Shown here: one piece after another, positions 45,538 to 52,431 of the stretch
Layout of the letters: each line of letters starts with the position of its first letter
Position numbering within the stretch: the first letter of the stretch is position 1
Origin: Gemmatimonadota bacterium
GTDB taxonomy: Bacteria; Gemmatimonadota; Gemmatimonadetes; Gemmatimonadales; GWC2-71-9
DNA: 52,431 nt
Assembly: GCA_025358055.1 (NCBI GenBank)
Contig: JANYKV010000153.1
Coordinates: 1-52,431, forward strand
Direction: 5' to 3'
Notes under the pieces: generated by a model
The model's database searches: none
Told to the model about the DNA's origin: nothing
The model's input: only the letters and a program-made list of their open reading frames with translations
Made by a program: the position numbers and the translations under genes

Positions 45538-46050
45538 ATGCGCATCGTCATCATGGCCAAGTGTTCACCATCGACCGCCCATGAGATCCACGCCGCAATC
45601 GATCGAGTCGCCGATGCCGAGATCGTGTCGTTCGTGGCCGATCCCATTTCCGCTCTCCAGGACATTCGGACCTTCCACGCCGAGCTCTTCATCGCGGATT
45701 GGCAGCGATTGCGGGCCATCGGCGTTGAGACCTACCTCCGTCACCTCGGCTCGATGACAGCTCCGCCCACCATTCTCTTGGTGCCCGCCGATGTCCCAGC
45801 CCCCCGCTATATCGAAGGTCGACTCCGCCTCGTCGCCTGCACTCCGTGGCCATTCGCCGATGTCGACGCACTCCAAGCACTTGTCCGTCGGGCGGGGACA
45901 ACCTCGACCCCAAACCTCACGCACCCGACATGCTTGAGCGAACCCGCTCAATCCATGGCGAAATCATTCCCCGCGCTCGACCGCCTCGGCCGAAAAGCAT
46001 CGAGCCCGCCAGCCAGCTCGGATTCTCCCGTCTATTCCGCCATCCGATAG
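45538..46050 (+). CDS. Receiver-like protein, probably degenerate
   Basis: A 170-residue protein. Residues 1-115 have the alternating helix/strand pattern of a response-regulator receiver domain: MRIVIMAKCS, EIVSFVADP and LFIADWQRL with Asp at the likely phosphorylation position, then TILLVPADVP. The N-terminal acidic pair and the usual Lys near the end are not clear, so it may be a pseudo-receiver. The last 50 residues are low-complexity and carry no output domain. The ATG follows AGGAAGG inside a hairpin. Confidence 0.6.
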   Translation: MRIVIMAKCSPSTAHEIHAAIDRVADAEIVSFVADPISALQDIRTFHAELFIADWQRLRAIGVETYLRHLGSMTAPPTILLVPADVPAPRYIEGRLRLVACTPWPFADVDALQALVRRAGTTSTPNLTHPTCLSEPAQSMAKSFPALDRLGRKASSPPASSDSPVYSAIR

Positions 46051-46318
46051 GGAGAAGCATGCCGCATTTTCGGAAGGTCTGTCCTTGCCGTACGGGAGCC
46101 GAGACCTCGGGGATAAATCCGGATGGTCGGTGAGGCAGGATCGGTAGAGGCGGTCAGCGAGGGTGTGTGAAGCCCCCCCAAAAGACGCGGCTGGCCCATA
46201 CCCCCACGGCAGCGACGCAACCGCTCCCCGGACCGTCAACGCGGCCTTCCCCGGGGAGGTTCCGGACCGGGTACGGTAGATGGCGTGTCTCGAGACCAGG
46301 TGCGAGCAGTGCGAGCGA

Positions 46319-47239
46319 TCAGGATTCCTTTGGTCGGAACGCCAATACCGGCTTTTCGGATCCGCGAACCACTTTGTCGGCCACGCTTCCCAGCACGAAA
46401 CGACGGAACCCGCCTGCACCGTGGGTCGTCATCGCGATCAGGTCAAAGTGCTCACGTTCGGCCATGTCGAGAATCGTCGCGGCCGACCCCATCGCAATCA
46501 GCACTCGAGTCGAGACGCTGAGTCCCCGGCCACGCATCCGATCGGCCACCGCATCCAAATGCTTCTGGGCCTCTTCACGCCGCGTGTCGATGAGCCCCGC
46601 GTCGATCCCCGCCGGATAGGGCAAGGCCGGCTCCCCCATCGTAATCATGGGTTCGATAACGTGGATGAGGGTGTAGTGGGCCTGAGTGATGAGCCCGAGC
46701 ATAGTGGCCGGCTCCAGAATCGCCTCGGAGCTTTCCGACAGATCGAGCGGGATCAGCACGCTGTGCGTAGGCGGGGGCTGCGAGGGAAGCTCTTCACCTC
46801 GCTTCGGACGGACCAGCAGCATAGGAACGCTGCAATGACGGAGCATGTAATCCGCGACGCTCCCGAGCCAAAACCGGCTGATCGCACCCCGGCCATGCGT
46901 TGCCATGACGATTAAATCGGCGTGCGTGCGTTCCGCTTCCGTCACGAGGGCCGTCGCGGGAATTCCATCGAGGACCGTGGGCTGGACCCGGAGTTGGGAT
47001 CCGGTGCGGAGCCCGTCCGCCACGCCTGCCACATAGGTATGCTCACGCGTTCGCGATTCCGACTCGAGCAAGGCCACGGACTCAGGAATCCCGAGGACCG
47101 GGCTCCACGCTGGAATGATCTGATGCACTAACGCAAGGCGCAGCTCCGCCCCCGCTTGCCGCGCGAGTTGGCTCGCCAGTGGAAGCGCGAACTCCGCGAA
47201 ACGTGACCCATCGAGCGGGACCAAAATTGTGCGAAGCAT
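46319..47239 (-). CDS. Universal stress protein, tandem UspA domains
   Basis: A 306-residue protein with two Usp domains (about 1-145 and 158-303). Both keep the ATP-binding pattern: ATHGRGAISRFWLGSVAD in the first and TTHGAGGFRRFVLGSVADKV in the second. The N-terminal ILVPLDGS is typical. Tandem ATP-binding Usp proteins such as mycobacterial Rv2623 are linked to hypoxia and growth arrest. The ATG follows GGAGG. The 264-base spacer upstream shows no clear element. Confidence 0.93.
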   Translation of the reverse strand: MLRTILVPLDGSRFAEFALPLASQLARQAGAELRLALVHQIIPAWSPVLGIPESVALLESESRTREHTYVAGVADGLRTGSQLRVQPTVLDGIPATALVTEAERTHADLIVMATHGRGAISRFWLGSVADYMLRHCSVPMLLVRPKRGEELPSQPPPTHSVLIPLDLSESSEAILEPATMLGLITQAHYTLIHVIEPMITMGEPALPYPAGIDAGLIDTRREEAQKHLDAVADRMRGRGLSVSTRVLIAMGSAATILDMAEREHFDLIAMTTHGAGGFRRFVLGSVADKVVRGSEKPVLAFRPKES

Positions 47240-47503
47240 CGTTCCTCCGGCATAAGAGTGAAACCCGATGGAATCTCCCTCCAGTCGCGTGAAGACATCA
47301 TTAAGAACATCTGAAACTCATCGCAACTGACCACTCGCCGGCCGAAAAGACTCTCCGCGATCGCGCAGCCACGACAACTAAAAGCCTGAAACCAAGAGTA
47401 AGTATGAAGGAACGTTGGCCCTAGTTTCATCACCCCATGGCCGCACCATCACCAGGTTTCCTGCCGCAAACCGACGTCTCAATACCGTGTCAGGAGCGAT
47501 CGT

Positions 47504-48661
47504 ATGCATGACGAGGATCTCATTCCCATCGCGATCCAGCGCCTCGCTGCCCTTGAACGGACCGTCCTCCCCACGGTCGTGTCCTGCTATGTCCGGCTCG
47601 AGGTCGAGGACCGACCGCGCAAACGGTTTTTGGTGGCTTTGAAGGACCAAATCAAAGCCATCGAAGCGACCTTGGAACAAACGTTTTCCGATCGCGAGGA
47701 ACGCAACAGAGTCCAACGCGATCTCTCCCGGGTGTTCGAACGACTCGGCACCAACGAACTCCCGAGCGCCCACGGCGCCGCGGTCTTTGCCTGTGAGGAA
47801 CGCGGGCTGTTCGAGGTGATTCCTCTACCCTGGGTCATTCAAACGCGGATCGCGATCGACACGATCCCATTGCTCGCGGAGCTGGTAGAGGTGAGCGGAC
47901 ACATGGGCCACGTGTTGGTGGTGGCGCTCGATCGCCGCGTCGCGAGATTCTTCGACGTCAGCGCATTCGACGTGGTTGAGTTGGAAGATTTGGCGGCGAT
48001 CAATACCAGAGGCGGGAAATTCCACAGCTCTCGAGGCGATTCTCCGGGGTGGGGCGAGCGACATTTTCATCAGCGAATCGAAGAGGAGCGTCACCGGCAC
48101 TATGCCGAGATCAACGCCACCATCCATCGAATGACCCAGACCCGTGTCTGGTCGGGCCTAGTGCTCGCCGGGCCAACCGATCATGTGAAAGCCATGCACC
48201 GATTCCTGGAACCTCGGCTGACGTCCAAGGTGATGGGTGATTTGCGCTGCAATCCCACGGTCGTAACACCAAGCGAGATCCAGGTCGGCGCGTTTGCGAG
48301 CGCCCAAGCACACCAGGCCGAAGACGATCTCCGGCTTGTTCGCAGCCTGGAAAAGTCCGTCGGCGAAGGTTGGGCGGTCAACGGATCTAGGGAAGCCTTG
48401 CGGGCAATGGCCCGGGGACGCCTGCGCCTGTTGATCGTGCCTGAAGGCCAGCGGGGAGGCGGCTTCCTCTGTGGTGATACTGGCCGATTGGTATTGGCGA
48501 CGGGCGACTGCCGAGGGGAAGGTGTTCCGGTCCCCATCACCAATCTGGTGGACCGCGCCATCGAGGAGGCGGTGCGACAGCGCGTGAAAGTCGTCGTGGT
48601 CCGAGAGCCGAGAGCTCGTCGTTCCATCGACGGGTTGGCCGGATTCCTCAGATTCCGCTGA
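47504..48661 (+). CDS. eRF1-like protein of the bacterial baeRF group
   Basis: A 385-residue protein. The N-terminal third is helical; the middle (about 135-215) is a RNase H-like eRF1 domain with VVALDRRVARFFDV and then SRGDSPGWGERHFHQ; the last 100 residues resemble the L7Ae-like domain, with LRLLIVPEGQRGGGFLCGD and VKVVVVREP. Many relatives have a GGWSQ-type loop, but here residues 182-185 are GWGE, with no Gln. Mycobacterial Rv2629, a DosR-regulon gene, belongs to this group. The suggested role is ribosome rescue or hibernation. The start follows AGGAG. Confidence 0.75.
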   Translation: MHDEDLIPIAIQRLAALERTVLPTVVSCYVRLEVEDRPRKRFLVALKDQIKAIEATLEQTFSDREERNRVQRDLSRVFERLGTNELPSAHGAAVFACEERGLFEVIPLPWVIQTRIAIDTIPLLAELVEVSGHMGHVLVVALDRRVARFFDVSAFDVVELEDLAAINTRGGKFHSSRGDSPGWGERHFHQRIEEERHRHYAEINATIHRMTQTRVWSGLVLAGPTDHVKAMHRFLEPRLTSKVMGDLRCNPTVVTPSEIQVGAFASAQAHQAEDDLRLVRSLEKSVGEGWAVNGSREALRAMARGRLRLLIVPEGQRGGGFLCGDTGRLVLATGDCRGEGVPVPITNLVDRAIEEAVRQRVKVVVVREPRARRSIDGLAGFLRFR

Positions 48662-48825
48662 GGAAAATGGACCGGAAAATTCCTGAGCTTTTGGAGAAAG
48701 TGGGGAGCCACGCCACCCTCATTCAGTCGGCCGAGGTACACTCAGGCCGTTGGTTGCGTGCCGGCGGTTTCCCCGCGAGAGGTACAGGCCCATGCCAGCG
48801 CGGCAATAAGGGAGGCCGACAACGA

Positions 48826-48864
48826 ACGCCGGCCCGATTCCTTTCGCAACCGGGCCGGCGTTTT
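48826..48864. terminator. Intrinsic terminator between the baeRF-type gene and hsp20
   Basis: ACGCCGGCCCG (48826-48836) pairs with CGGGCCGGCGT (48851-48861) around a 14-base loop and is followed by TTTT on the plus strand. It lies between convergent genes. The T tract favours the plus strand; the minus side has only a short T-rich stretch. Confidence 0.75.
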
Positions 48865-48876
48865 GTGAGTGGTTAC

Positions 48877-49320
48877 TTACTTGATTGCGATCTTGCTCTT
48901 CGGGGCAATCGCCGATTTGGGTAGCCGAACGGTGAGCACCCCGTTGTCGTAGGTTGCGGCGATCTTGTCTTCAGTCAGCGCGCCCGGAACCCGCAACGTC
49001 CGCATAAATCGGCCTTCGGCCCGCTCCTGCCAAAGGAAGTCTTCCCCCTTCTGATCCTTTCGGAATTCCTTCCGGCCCGACAGCGTCAGCATATTCCCGT
49101 CCAATGTGACGTCCAGGTCGTCCCGGTTCATGCCGGGGACTTCCACCCGCACTACATACTCCTTCTCCGTCTCGGAGAAATCCAGATTCGGCTCCCAGTA
49201 GGCCTCAAACGCACGGGCCGCCGGAAATTCCGGGAGAAGGTTGCCACCGAAGAACCGGTCAAATACACGGTCGATATCATGCCGAGCGGTGGCGAGAGGG
49301 TTGGTCTTGACGAGGTTCAT
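48877..49320 (-). CDS. Small heat-shock protein, Hsp20/alpha-crystallin family
   Basis: A 147-residue ATP-independent holdase. The alpha-crystallin domain runs from about PNLDFSETEKEYVVRVEVPG to GVLTVRLPKS, with the C-terminal IAIK in place of an I-x-I/V anchor. The N-terminal arm is short. The ATG follows AAGGAGATCTTT. Hsp20 proteins hold unfolding clients during heat, hypoxia or dormancy. Confidence 0.95.
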   Translation of the reverse strand: MNLVKTNPLATARHDIDRVFDRFFGGNLLPEFPAARAFEAYWEPNLDFSETEKEYVVRVEVPGMNRDDLDVTLDGNMLTLSGRKEFRKDQKGEDFLWQERAEGRFMRTLRVPGALTEDKIAATYDNGVLTVRLPKSAIAPKSKIAIK

Positions 49321-49832
49321 AAAGATCTCCTTTGCTGTTCATGGTCTACGCGTGTTGGTTCCGAAGCGATGTTTCCGAGACTCTCATAGCGCGGACCTAC
49401 TCTAACACTCATCTCTTGAAGGGATTTCCAAGGCACTTTGAAGCTTCTTTTTCTTAGAGTCCCCCCCGTGTCGTATCAATGTGGACCTATGCGCCGGGGG
49501 TCAAGTTCGCCTCATGACCAGCGTACCTATCCCTGTCGAGGCCGTGTTCACCGCGAAGAAGGTGAACAGGATCTGGGGATGTGGCCGTCGGCCTTCGGCG
49601 TGGAGGCGCAGCGGCTGAAGGTCATTGGAGAGTTCCTAGAGTCTCCCGGGAGTCTCGGTGATCGCTTTCGGGTCGAGGTGAAGATCATCGTGTGGCAGGC
49701 CCCAGGCCCTGGCCGGAAGGGCAAGGGTCTGACCGGCGCAATCTCCGGCCGCCCCCTGAGCACAGATGGCGCAAACGGTTATCCTCAACGATGGAGGAAT
49801 CCGCCGCGTAATCCCGTCGGGAGGATACACGC
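49321..49832. other. 512-base intergenic region
   Basis: The left end is the hsp20 leader, with a strong Shine-Dalgarno sequence and one CIRCE-like half-site, CTAACACTC, near 49400, but no matching second half. The middle (49440-49800) contains frames on both strands with no recognisable protein. The right end has the GGAGG of the adaptor gene. I see no repeat, tRNA or attachment site. Confidence 0.5.
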
Positions 49833-51083
49833 ATGAAAGGTGAAAGTAGCTGGTGCAGCGAGGTCGGTGAACGAACTAGGTTCGTTGTGATTCACAGAGT
49901 CCAATACGCGCTCCCGGTCGTGCTCCTCGGGCTCGCGTGCAGCCGGTCTACCCCGCCCTCCACACTGCCCCTTTCCCCGCTTGTGAGACGCGACATCGTG
50001 GTCACGGCCCGGGCCGCAGGGGTGGTTCAACCTGATACGCTGGTGGAGGTCAAGTCAAAGGCATCCGGCGAGATTCTCAACATCAGCGTGGAAACCGGAC
50101 AGCTGGTGCGCCGGGGCGCTCCCCTGGTACAAATCGACCGACGATCCCCGCGGAACAACCTAAATCTCGCGAAGGCAGCCTACGAGGTCACTCAGGCGCG
50201 AAGGGCCAACGCAGAGTCCCAGCTGCGTCGAGCAGACGCGCTCTTCCGGGATCAATCCATCTCGCAACAAGAGCGGGATTCCTCCGCCCTTATGGCCGCC
50301 AACGCAAAGGCCGACGAGATCACGGCCGAACTCACCATGCAGAACGCCCGGATCTCGCTGGAGGACACGGATATACGGGCTCCAATCACGGGAATCATCC
50401 TCGTCAAGAGTGTGGAGCGGGGTCAGATCATTTCCGCGACCACAGCGGACGTGAGCGGCGGAACCTCGTTGCTCAAAATGGCCGATCTCAGTCTCGTTCA
50501 GGTGCGGTGTAGTGTCGACGAGACGGACCTGGGCAAGATTCGGCCCGGCCAAAGCACGACAGTCACCGCCAGCTCCTACCCTCACCAACCGCTCGAAGGC
50601 ACGGTGCTCAAGATCGAGCCACAATCCGTGAGCCAGAATGGGGTCACGATGTTTCCCGTTGTGGTTCGCCTCGAAAACAAAGACGGCCTCCTCTTACCCG
50701 GCATGACCGCCGATGTCGAGTTCCATGTGGCTCGACGCCAAAACGTCTGGGCGATTCCGAGTGCGAGCCTGCTCGCCGCCCGGGCCGTCTCAATCGTCGG
50801 GGACTCCCAAGCATTTATTGTCTTTGTGCAGCGGCAGGGTGTCCCCACCCCAGTTCCCGTCAAGATCGGCCTGACCGACCTCGACTACACCGAGGTGTTG
50901 CAGGGCTTGGAGCCAAGCGATTCGGTCCTCGTCCTCCCCAGCCAAGACCCCGGAAAGCTCAGCGCCGAGTTGCGACGGCGGCTCGCGCTCCTCACCACCA
51001 GCGAAGGTTCGCCACGGAAGCCGGCTCAAACTCGCGAGGGAGGCAGTGGGGCGGTGCCGCTCCTGGCTCGAGGCCGGCCATGA
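49833..51083 (+). CDS. HlyD/MacA-type periplasmic adaptor lipoprotein
   Basis: A 416-residue membrane-fusion protein of a tripartite efflux system. The signal ends VVLLGLACSRS, a lipobox. Then come the first lipoyl half (VEVKSKASGEILNISVETGQ), a coiled-coil hairpin (about 112-175), the second lipoyl half (DIRAPITGIILVKSVERGQ) and beta-barrel domains. The ATG at 49833 has GGAGG eight bases upstream, leaving a long n-region; a GTG at 49887 would give a shorter one. It normally pairs with an ABC permease and ATPase; the permease that follows is truncated. Confidence 0.9.
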   Translation: MKGESSWCSEVGERTRFVVIHRVQYALPVVLLGLACSRSTPPSTLPLSPLVRRDIVVTARAAGVVQPDTLVEVKSKASGEILNISVETGQLVRRGAPLVQIDRRSPRNNLNLAKAAYEVTQARRANAESQLRRADALFRDQSISQQERDSSALMAANAKADEITAELTMQNARISLEDTDIRAPITGIILVKSVERGQIISATTADVSGGTSLLKMADLSLVQVRCSVDETDLGKIRPGQSTTVTASSYPHQPLEGTVLKIEPQSVSQNGVTMFPVVVRLENKDGLLLPGMTADVEFHVARRQNVWAIPSASLLAARAVSIVGDSQAFIVFVQRQGVPTPVPVKIGLTDLDYTEVLQGLEPSDSVLVLPSQDPGKLSAELRRRLALLTTSEGSPRKPAQTREGGSGAVPLLARGRP

Positions 51084-51136
51084 TCCTGCGCGAGGTCACC
51101 AAAGTTGCGCTGGAAAGCATCAGGACCAATCGCCTC
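51080..51136 (+). pseudogene. Truncated N-terminus of a MacB-type ABC permease
   Basis: The ATG overlaps the adaptor stop (ATGA). The 19 codons read MILREVTKVALESIRTNRL, the usual start of MacB-family permeases, which normally continue RSFLTMLGI. Here the homology stops and the sequence runs into the 3' end of an opposite-strand DUF2892 gene. The rest of the permease is absent, so the break is a deletion or rearrangement. Confidence 0.7.
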
Positions 51137-51357
51137 TATAAGGCGTTTCCCTCATGGGGACGGCCGCAGGTGTCAATCCCGAACAGGACGTACAGCGGGC
51201 ACAGCCCGCTAATGGCGGTCCCGATGAGGACGAGGCCGAACAAGGCGAAGTACTTGTAAGGCGGATCGAGCGCTCCATAGAGACCGAGCACGAGAATCCC
51301 GAGAATCAACCGGACCGCACGGTCAATCCGACCGACATTCTGCTTCGACCGTTTCAT
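51136..51357 (-). CDS. DUF2892-type small membrane protein
   Basis: A 73-residue protein starting MKRSKQNVGRIDRAVRLILG. Two hydrophobic helices follow, and the end GLCPLYVLFGIDTC is the family signature, with the paired Cys seen in YgaP-type membrane domains. The function is unknown. The ATG at 51357 follows GGGGGA; a longer upstream frame overlaps the usp gene. Its 3' end abuts the truncated permease. Confidence 0.85.
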   Translation of the reverse strand: MKRSKQNVGRIDRAVRLILGILVLGLYGALDPPYKYFALFGLVLIGTAISGLCPLYVLFGIDTCGRPHEGNAL

Positions 51358-51382
51358 ACGTCCCCCTTTTACAGTCACTGCA

Positions 51383-52162
51383 TCAGATGGGAATGGTGAG
51401 AACCGCACCGGGAGCGGTTGCGATGAGTCGTCGGCCGACACCGGTACCGCCGCTCCGGCCCGCGGGGCCTCCGCGCCGAGTGCCAATGGCCAACACGTGG
51501 TTCGGGTGAGCCGACAGCTCCTTGATGACCTCCTCGATCACATCTCCGCGGCGCACGTTGAGAATGGGCTGGACTTGGGTGTGGCCGAGCGCCGTCGCGA
51601 TTCGGACACTGCCCATCGATGCGGGCAGATCTCGGCCGGCCTCTTCGTGGCCCCCAAGACCGGCCTCCACGGTAATGGCATGGAGTGTGGCTCCGATGGA
51701 CTGAGCAAATTCGGCGGCGGGACACAACACGAGCATGCCGCGTTCGGTGCCGTCGAGAGCGGCCCAAACCTCGTCGAACCGCGAAACGGTCTGGGGGACG
51801 ATCAAACAGGGAAGTTGGCTTCGACGAGTCACCGCATCGGAGGTATCGCGGATTGGTGTGTCCCCGCTACCATTCTGATGCGGTCGACGTCCCAGAATGA
51901 GCAGGTCAGCACCGTGGTCTTCCGCGAAGCGAGGGATTTCCACCGAGGGGATTCCATAGGCGATCTCCTCTATCTCGGCGAGCCGGTTCAGGCCCACGGC
52001 ACTCAGCGTGCCCGTATCCGCCCCAACCCGCCCTGGAGTGGAAACCGCCGTGACTGCAGAGAGCCTGCCACCCACTTTGCTGGCCAGGACCGAGGCCATC
52101 AAGGCCGCGTGTTGCGCGGGCAGGGAGCCATCGGTTGCAACGACAAGGTGCGCTAGTCTCAT
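51383..52162 (-). CDS. Universal stress protein, divergent tandem domains
   Basis: A 259-residue protein with two Usp-like halves. The first begins HLVVATDGSLPAQHAALMAS. The glycine-rich ATP loop appears in the second half as IGTRRGGPAGRSGGTGVGRR; the first half has only a modified loop (LGRRPHQNGSG). It is more divergent than the Usp protein at 46319-47239. It diverges from the kinase gene at the right edge. Confidence 0.85.
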   Translation of the reverse strand: MRLAHLVVATDGSLPAQHAALMASVLASKVGGRLSAVTAVSTPGRVGADTGTLSAVGLNRLAEIEEIAYGIPSVEIPRFAEDHGADLLILGRRPHQNGSGDTPIRDTSDAVTRRSQLPCLIVPQTVSRFDEVWAALDGTERGMLVLCPAAEFAQSIGATLHAITVEAGLGGHEEAGRDLPASMGSVRIATALGHTQVQPILNVRRGDVIEEVIKELSAHPNHVLAIGTRRGGPAGRSGGTGVGRRLIATAPGAVLTIPI

Positions 52163-52317
52163 TGATCCTGAAGGGTGTCGGCCCTCTACGCTCGAATTCG
52201 AGAATCTGGACGAATGCTATGGTCCTCCCCGTGAAGAGAACATGAAATTGCAATGGCAGTTTGCGCAGCCTCGGCTGATGCCCACGGTCTGCGGCCGGCG
52301 AGTTTGCGTCGGTTCCC

Positions 52318-52431
52318 ATGTCTGAGTCGCTCTCGCGTCGGCTGGAACGACTCGTTGCGCTGAGTACCGAACTGGCGACGGAGGCCCAACTCGAGGCCGT
52401 CCTTCAGCGCATTGCAACCGGTGCGGCCACC
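52318..52431 (+). CDS. N-terminal part of a probable GAF-domain sensor kinase (3' end outside window)
   Basis: Thirty-eight codons run off the right edge: MSESLSRRLERLVALSTELA, then TEAQLEAVLQRIATGAAT. This helix followed by a LEAVLQRI-type segment commonly leads into a GAF domain of sensor kinases, including DosS/DosT-like ones. The identification rests on a short stretch. Confidence 0.5.
   Translation, partial: MSESLSRRLERLVALSTELATEAQLEAVLQRIATGAAT

Noticed and set aside
49395..49410. CIRCE-like element before hsp20
   Set aside because: Only one half-site (CTAACACTC) matches; the expected GAGTGCTAA partner nine bases away is absent.
49438..49836. 132-codon plus-strand frame
   Set aside because: No family, Arg/Gly/Pro-rich, no Shine-Dalgarno sequence, and it runs into the start of the adaptor gene.
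1..52431. CRISPR array, insertion sequence, integrase or phage genes
   Set aside because: No regularly spaced repeats, transposase motifs, terminal inverted repeats or target duplications were seen.

Overview
The window is high-GC bacterial DNA holding most of a bacterium's core translation and transcription genes, followed by a stress-response accessory region. No database could be searched. Gene content and style suggest Gemmatimonadota or a close relative: repeated Ig-like domains on a secreted HExxH metalloprotease, hybrid PAS kinases, Usp/BON/Hsp20 stress genes, and lineage-type insertions in EF-Tu and RpoB. The phylum call is inference.

Layout. 1-130: C-terminal end of an unidentified gene (+). 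280-3763 (-): purA, a PilT-like ATPase and trpS. 3800-4588 (+): an inositol-monophosphatase-family gene diverging from trpS. 4657-21352 (-): one long run in canonical order: rpsL, rpsG, fusA, tuf, rpsJ, rplC, rplD, rplW, rplB, rpsS, rplV, rpsC, rplP, rpmC, rpsQ, rplN, rplX, rplE, rpsN, rpsH, rplF, rplR, rpsE, rpmD, rplO, secY, adk, map. The infA/rpmJ/rpsM-rpoA-rplQ block that often follows is not here. 21527-23638 (+): a large Ig-repeat metalloprotease lipoprotein lies between this run and the next. 23720-36718 (-): the rif cluster, reading tRNA-Thr, tRNA-Tyr, tRNA-Gly, tRNA-Thr, rpmG, secE, nusG, rplK, rplA, rplJ, rplL, rpoB, rpoC. 36831-41422 (-): mscS, cysS and a hybrid histidine kinase.

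41423-52431: accessory region. It holds a small hypothetical gene, a frameshifted thioredoxin, a triple-BON protein, a translationally coupled trio (phosphoribosyltransferase, alpha/beta hydrolase-like, membrane protein), a receiver-like protein, two tandem-Usp proteins, an eRF1-like protein of the baeRF type, Hsp20, an orphan HlyD-type adaptor followed by a truncated permease, a DUF2892 protein and the start of a probable GAF sensor kinase. The set resembles the protein families of the mycobacterial DosR dormancy regulon (Usp, Rv2629-type baeRF, Hsp20, phosphoribosyltransferase, GAF kinase) and is the best candidate for a less-described system.

Most informative observations: a purA leader with a sigma-70-like promoter followed by an intrinsic terminator (candidate attenuator); a rewritten switch I loop in EF-Tu; an insertion of about 155 residues in RpoB and an Asn at the rifampicin-pocket His position; a PilT homologue with changed Asp-box, Walker B and His-box residues; an alpha/beta hydrolase lacking its serine nucleophile; and several broken or overlapping genes in the accessory region.
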